NCBI GenBank assembly: GCA_031177685.1
Contig: JAPSGI010000009.1
Span: 121,971 to 185,970 of the forward strand
Direction: 5' to 3'
Length of the DNA: 64,000 bases
From: Solirubrobacteraceae bacterium
GTDB taxonomy: Bacteria; Actinomycetota; Thermoleophilia; Solirubrobacterales; Solirubrobacteraceae
Shown here: positions 60,120-64,000 of the stretch, in pieces
Layout: the number at the start of each line of letters is the position of its first letter
How positions within the stretch are numbered: position 1 is the first letter of the stretch
Program-made: the position numbers and the translations under genes
The notes under the pieces: model-generated
What the model saw: the letters and a program-made list of their open reading frames with translations, nothing else
Database searches by the model: none
What the model was told of the DNA's origin: nothing

Positions 60120-62282
60120 TCACTGCGGATCGACGTCGACGGAGAACGCTGCGGCGCGGTGGGCCCGGTCGGCGGCCACCGCCTCGACGGCCGCGCCCAC
60201 CGCGCGGACGGCGGCGGCGCGGTCGCGGGCCTTCACGACGACCTGTGCGCGCTCGCGCCCGCGCAGGCGGAAGAGAGGCGCGGGGCCGAGCACGCTCGCG
60301 GCCGGCACGTCGAGGCGCGCGCGCACCGCCGCGGCCGCGCGGCCGGCGGCGCCCGGCTGCGCCGAGGCGCAGACGATCCGTATCAAGTCGGCGAACGGCG
60401 GGTAGCCGAGGGCCTCCCGGCGCTCGAGCTCCTCGGCGACGAACCCGTCGCTGTCGTGGCGGGCCGCCCGCACGAGCGCGGCCGACTCGGGCGTCAGCGT
60501 CTGCACGAGCACGGTGCCTCCGGCCGGGCCGCGCCCCGCCCGGCCGGCCAGCTGCGTCACCAGCGCGAACGTCCGCTCCTCGGCGCGGAAGTCCGGGAAG
60601 CGCAGCGTGGCGTCCGCGTCGAGCACCAGCCCGAGCGTGACCGCGGGGAAGTCGTGGCCCTTGGCCACCATCTGCGTGCCGACGAGGACCCCGGCAGGAG
60701 CGCGGTCGAACGCGGCGAGCACGCGCCCCGCCGCACCCCGCCCGGCCGCCGCGTCAGCGTCCAGGCGGAAGACCGGGAAGCCGGCGAACGCCGCGGCCAG
60801 CTCGGCCTCGAGCCGCTCGGTGCCGGTCCCGTGGCGCGCGACGGACGTCGAACCGCACGAGTCGCAGGCGCGCGGCGCGCGCTCGCGGTGGCCGCAGTGA
60901 TGGCAGGCCATCGCGCCCTCCGCGCGGTGCAGGACGAGCGCGACGTCGCAGTCGGGGCACTCCCATACGCGCCCGCACGAGCGGCAGGAGAGGAAGTTCG
61001 ACCACCCGCGGCGGTTGAGCAGGACGATCGCCTTGCCACCGGCGCGCCGGACCTCCTCCAGCGCGGCGTGCGCGCGCGGGTGCAGCGCGCCGCGCACCTC
61101 GCGCATGTCGAGCAGCTCCACCGGCGGAAGCGGGCGCCCGTCCACGCGCTCGGCGAGCCGCAGGCGGGTCAGCGCGCGCACCGACTCGGGCCGCGGCGTG
61201 GCGGAGCCGCAGACCAGCACCGCGCCGGCGTCGGCGGCCCGGCGCTCGGCCACGCGGCGCGCGTCGTAGCGCGGGTCGCCCTCGTGCTTGTAGGACGCCT
61301 CGTGCTCCTCGTCCACCACGACCAGCCCGAGGTCGGTCACCGGGGCGAAGATCGCCGAGCGCGGCCCGACGCAGACGCGCGCCTCGCCGCGGCGCAGGCG
61401 CAGCCACTCGTCGTGGCGCTCGCCCTCGCCCAGGCCCGAGTGCAGGACCGCGACCGTCGGCCCGAAGCGGGCCTCGAAGCGCCCCACGATCTGCGGGGTC
61501 AGCGCGATCTCGGGCACCAGCACGATCGCGCCCCTCCCCCGCTCCAGCGCCGCCGCCGTGGCGCCGAGGTAGACCTCGGTCTTGCCGGACGCCGTGACGC
61601 CGTGCAGCAGGAATCGCTCGGGATGCCCCGCGGCGATCGCCGCGGACACCGGTGCGAGGGCGGCGCGCTGCGCCGGCGTCAGGGCGGGCGCGTCGACCGC
61701 CGCCGCGCCGACCGAAGAGTGCTCGGGTCGCCGCGCCCGCACGCGAGAGCCCAGCGTCACCAGACCGCGCGCCTCCAGCCGCCGCAGAGTCCCGTGCCCG
61801 CCGGGGACGTCCGCCGCGGGAAGCGGGCCGTCGCGCAGAGCCGCGAGCGCCGCGAGCTGGCGGGAGCCCAGAGTTGTTCCGACCGGCGCCGTTTCATCGG
61901 CGACCGCACGCCCATCCGGCGTCAGCTCCGCCACCAGCGCGCGGCGCTCGCGCATCCCCGCCGCCGTGCCCGGCGGGAGGACCAGCGAGAGGGCGCGGGC
62001 GGGCGTGGAGCAGTACTCAAGGGCCATCCACTGCGCCAGACGGACGAGCTCCGCCGGCACCCCCAGCTCGCGCGCCTCCAGCGGCGCGACCAGGCGCTCC
62101 GGCGGGACGTCGGTCGTCTCCGCCAGGCCGGTCACCACGCCGAGCACGCGCCGGCGCCCGAACGGGACCACCAGCAGCGAGCCCACCTCGACGCCGCGCA
62201 GGGAGTCGGGCAGGCGGTAGTCGAACGGCCCGCGCAGCGAGCGCGCGGTCGTCAGGGGCTCCACCTGGGCGATCTCGGGCAC
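60120..62282 (-). CDS. priA: Primosomal protein N' (replication restart helicase)
   Basis: A 720-residue helicase that restarts stalled forks. It has an N-terminal DNA-binding domain (FDYRLPDSLRGVEVGSLLVV), Walker A GVTASGKTEVYLGATAAAL and the DEEH box LGLVVVDEEHEASYK. The zinc-binding cysteines are CRSCGRVWECPDCDVALVLH and MACHHCGHRE, with CDSCGS. Start at GTG 62282, supported by TACGGT 6 nt upstream; a start at 62342 would overlap the divergent PH-domain gene. Confidence 0.94.
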   Translation of the reverse strand: MPEIAQVEPLTTARSLRGPFDYRLPDSLRGVEVGSLLVVPFGRRRVLGVVTGLAETTDVPPERLVAPLEARELGVPAELVRLAQWMALEYCSTPARALSLVLPPGTAAGMRERRALVAELTPDGRAVADETAPVGTTLGSRQLAALAALRDGPLPAADVPGGHGTLRRLEARGLVTLGSRVRARRPEHSSVGAAAVDAPALTPAQRAALAPVSAAIAAGHPERFLLHGVTASGKTEVYLGATAAALERGRGAIVLVPEIALTPQIVGRFEARFGPTVAVLHSGLGEGERHDEWLRLRRGEARVCVGPRSAIFAPVTDLGLVVVDEEHEASYKHEGDPRYDARRVAERRAADAGAVLVCGSATPRPESVRALTRLRLAERVDGRPLPPVELLDMREVRGALHPRAHAALEEVRRAGGKAIVLLNRRGWSNFLSCRSCGRVWECPDCDVALVLHRAEGAMACHHCGHRERAPRACDSCGSTSVARHGTGTERLEAELAAAFAGFPVFRLDADAAAGRGAAGRVLAAFDRAPAGVLVGTQMVAKGHDFPAVTLGLVLDADATLRFPDFRAEERTFALVTQLAGRAGRGPAGGTVLVQTLTPESAALVRAARHDSDGFVAEELERREALGYPPFADLIRIVCASAQPGAAGRAAAAVRARLDVPAASVLGPAPLFRLRGRERAQVVVKARDRAAAVRAVGAAVEAVAADRAHRAAAFSVDVDPQ

Positions 62283-62288
62283 CGCCGA

Positions 62289-62294
62289 ACCGTA
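62289..62294 (-). promoter_or_regulatory. Possible -10 hexamer TACGGT for priA
   Basis: TACGGT is 6 nt before the priA GTG at 62282. Confidence 0.4.
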
Positions 62295-62314
62295 GGCGCG
62301 CGGCCGGACGCGGG

Positions 62315-62320
62315 TAGGCT
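62315..62320 (+). promoter_or_regulatory. Possible -10 hexamer TAGGCT
   Basis: TAGGCT is 8 nt before the ATG at 62329 of the PH-domain gene. Confidence 0.45.
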
Positions 62321-62328
62321 GCGCGGCA

Positions 62329-62862
62329 ATGGACCTGCGCAACGGCGAGCGCGTGATCTTCCAGGGCCACCCGTCGTGGCGCGCCGTCCTGGGCTTCTAC
62401 CTCCAGGGCCTGCTGCTCACCGCGGTGGCCGCCGGCGTGGCGGCGCTGGTCACGCTGATCGCCGGCGGGTTCGAGCTGGGCGTCGTGATCGTGGTCGCGA
62501 TCGTCGCCTTCGCGCTCGTGCTGTTCGTGGGCTTCGTCAAGCGCGTCGCCACCACGTACTCGATCACCAACCAGCGCCTGCACATCAAGCGCGGCATCGT
62601 CGCGCGCAAGATCCAGCAGACGCGCATCGAGCGCGTGCAGAACGTCAACATCACGCAGTCGGTGATCCAGCGGATCCTGCGAGTGGGGCGCGTCGACTTC
62701 GACACGGCCGGCACCGACGACTCGGAGTTCGCCTTCACCGGCGTCGCCGAGCCCGAGGCGGTCATGCAGGCCGTCGAGCAGGCCCAGCACGAGGCGGCGA
62801 GCGCGGGCACGCCGGACGACGGGCTGGGAGCGCCCGCCGCGCCCCCGCCGCAGACGAGCTAG
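62329..62862 (+). CDS. Bacterial PH-domain membrane protein
   Basis: A 177-residue protein. Two transmembrane helices ([20 protein letters not shown] and [20 protein letters not shown]) precede a bacterial PH domain: [20 protein letters not shown], then [20 protein letters not shown] and [20 protein letters not shown]. The C-terminal 30 residues are disordered. The family role is unclear, often membrane-stress related. It converges on metK with a CTAG overlap. Confidence 0.88.
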   Translation: MDLRNGERVIFQGHPSWRAVLGFYLQGLLLTAVAAGVAALVTLIAGGFELGVVIVVAIVAFALVLFVGFVKRVATTYSITNQRLHIKRGIVARKIQQTRIERVQNVNITQSVIQRILRVGRVDFDTAGTDDSEFAFTGVAEPEAVMQAVEQAQHEAASAGTPDDGLGAPAAPPPQTS

Positions 62863-64000
62863 GAGACCGCGCCCTCGCGGTCGCCCAGGCCGGCGGCGGC
62901 GCGCAGGGCGTCCGCCTTGTCGGTCTTCTCCCAGGTGAAGTCGTGGTCCTCGCGGCCGAAGTGGCCGTAGGCCGCGGTCTTTTGGTAGATCGGCCGGTGC
63001 AGGCGCAGCTCCTCGCGGAAGGACCCGGGCCGTAGGTCGAAGTGCTCGTCGACCAGCGCGGCGATCTGCGCGCGCCCGACCTTCTCGGTGCCGAACGTCT
63101 CGACCATCACGGACACCGGGTGCGCGACGCCGATCGCGTAGGCGACCTGGATCTCACAGCGGTCGGCCAGGCCGGCCGCGACCACGTTCTTGGCCACCCA
63201 GCGCGCCGCGTAGGCCGCGGAGCGGTCGACCTTGGACGGATCCTTGCCGGAGAAGGCGCCGCCGCCGTGGCGCGCCATGCCCCCGTAGGTGTCGACGATG
63301 ATCTTGCGGCCGGTCAGGCCGCAGTCGCCCACGGGCCCGCCGATCACGAAGCGCCCCGTCGGATTCACGAGGAAGTTGCGCGTCGTGTTGAGCTTGCGCT
63401 CGTCGTAGAGCTCGCCCGGGAGGATCGGCCGCACGACGTGCTCCCACAGGTCCGGGCGGATCAGCGTGTCCGCGTCCACCCCGTCGCGGTGCTGGGTGGA
63501 GATGAGGATCTTCTCGATCTCGATCGGCCGCCCGTTCTCGTAGCGGACCGTCACCTGCGTCTTGCCGTCCGGGCGCAAATAGGGGATCACCTCGGCGCGG
63601 CGGACCTCCGCCAGACGGTGGGCGAGGCGGTGAGCCAGCGAGATCGGCATCGGCATCAGCTCGGGCGTCTCGCGGGTGGCGTAGCCGAACATCATCCCCT
63701 GGTCGCCCGCTCCCGCCACGTCGAGCGCGTCGTCGTCGGCCGGGTCGATGCGCGCCTCCAGCGCGGTGTCGACGCCCTGCGCGATGTCCGGCGACTGCTT
63801 GTCGATCGCGTTGATGACCGCGCAGGAGTCTGCCGAGAAGCCCAGGTCCGCGTCGGTGTAGCCGATCTTGCGCACGGTCTCGCGCGCGATCTCCTGGATG
63901 TCCACGTACGTCGAGGTGGAGATCTCGCCCGAGACCACGACGAGGCCGGTGTTGACCAGCGTCTCGCAGGCCACGCGCCCGTAGGGGTCGTCGCGCATGA
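62859..64000 (-). CDS. metK: S-adenosylmethionine synthetase, 5' end beyond window
   Basis: About 380 C-terminal residues of MetK are present. It makes S-adenosylmethionine from methionine and ATP. Motifs: [60 protein letters not shown] and [20 protein letters not shown]. The usual N-terminal start with the HPDK-type loop (residues 1 to about 40) lies past position 64000. The stop overlaps the PH-domain gene at CTAG. It heads the metK-priA-def-fmt-rsmB block. Confidence 0.95.
   Translation of the reverse strand, partial: MRDDPYGRVACETLVNTGLVVVSGEISTSTYVDIQEIARETVRKIGYTDADLGFSADSCAVINAIDKQSPDIAQGVDTALEARIDPADDDALDVAGAGDQGMMFGYATRETPELMPMPISLAHRLAHRLAEVRRAEVIPYLRPDGKTQVTVRYENGRPIEIEKILISTQHRDGVDADTLIRPDLWEHVVRPILPGELYDERKLNTTRNFLVNPTGRFVIGGPVGDCGLTGRKIIVDTYGGMARHGGGAFSGKDPSKVDRSAAYAARWVAKNVVAAGLADRCEIQVAYAIGVAHPVSVMVETFGTEKVGRAQIAALVDEHFDLRPGSFREELRLHRPIYQKTAAYGHFGREDHDFTWEKTDKADALRAAAGLGDREGAVS

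Overview
The window is about 64 kb of very GC-rich, gene-dense bacterial DNA. The gene families, their order and the heavy use of GTG starts point to an actinobacterium. The mix of a PD-(D/E)XK/coiled-coil protein, an EF-G-like GTPase, short RNase III and CTG-like starts fits the deep-branching Thermoleophilia (Solirubrobacterales-like) best, but that placement is inference. No stretch longer than about 125 bases lacks a gene. I see no tRNA, rRNA, CRISPR array, insertion sequence or prophage.

Layout. 1-12.6 kb: accessory genes (YCII-like fragment, PucR-type regulator, lone MlaE/YrbE permease, unknown zinc-ribbon protein, DUF2188, nitronate monooxygenase, lipoprotein amidase), then a minus-strand run of HD protein, degenerate polysaccharide deacetylase, RNase HI, two unknown proteins, an EF-G-like GTPase, a WhiG/FliA-type sigma factor and XerC. 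12.6-24 kb: L,D-transpeptidase, epimerase/acyltransferase/nucleotidase run, alpha/beta hydrolase, ilvD, an unknown two-gene unit and thiD-dprA-comM. 24-31.8 kb: rnhB-lepB-rplS-trmD-rimM-khpA-rpsP-ffh, a QmcA/NfeD pair and ftsY. 31.8-37.8 kb: smc-rnc-acpP-plsX-rpmF-yceD. 37.8-45 kb: glycosyltransferase, alcohol dehydrogenase, acyl-CoA synthetase, PTP-like phosphatase, putative nuclease, hydrolase, SRPBCC, acylphosphatase, macro-domain protein. 45-51.4 kb: sepIVA-like gene, coaD, rsmD, a second SepIVA-like gene, recG, fakA-like and rpmB. 51.4-64 kb: Ser/Thr kinase, ribH-ribBA-ribE-ribD, rpe, zinc ribbon, rsmB, fmt, def, priA, PH-domain protein and a truncated metK.

Most housekeeping genes lie on the minus strand in the order seen in other actinobacteria: metK-priA-def-fmt-rsmB-rpe-rib, fakA-recG-rsmD-coaD, yceD-rpmF-plsX-acpP-rnc-smc-ftsY-ffh-rpsP-khpA-rimM-trmD-rplS-lepB-rnhB, comM-dprA, xerC-whiG. 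Accessory plus-strand genes are slotted between these blocks. Within blocks, genes overlap by ATGA, GTGA or TGATG junctions, so translational coupling is likely.

Four patterns stand out. (1) A roughly 35-bp imperfect palindrome occurs three times: twice between operon genes and once in frame inside the smc hinge. (2) About twenty start codons have a TAnnnT hexamer 6-10 nt upstream with no Shine-Dalgarno sequence, the signature of leaderless mRNAs. (3) Eight of nine convergent gene pairs overlap by exactly 4 nt, seven at CTAG and one at CTAA, leaving no intergenic terminator. (4) The SepIVA-like N-terminal domain is present once in a coiled-coil protein and twice in tandem in a nearby small protein. 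In addition, the WhiG-type sigma factor and RNase III genes lack a canonical start codon where the protein family expects one.
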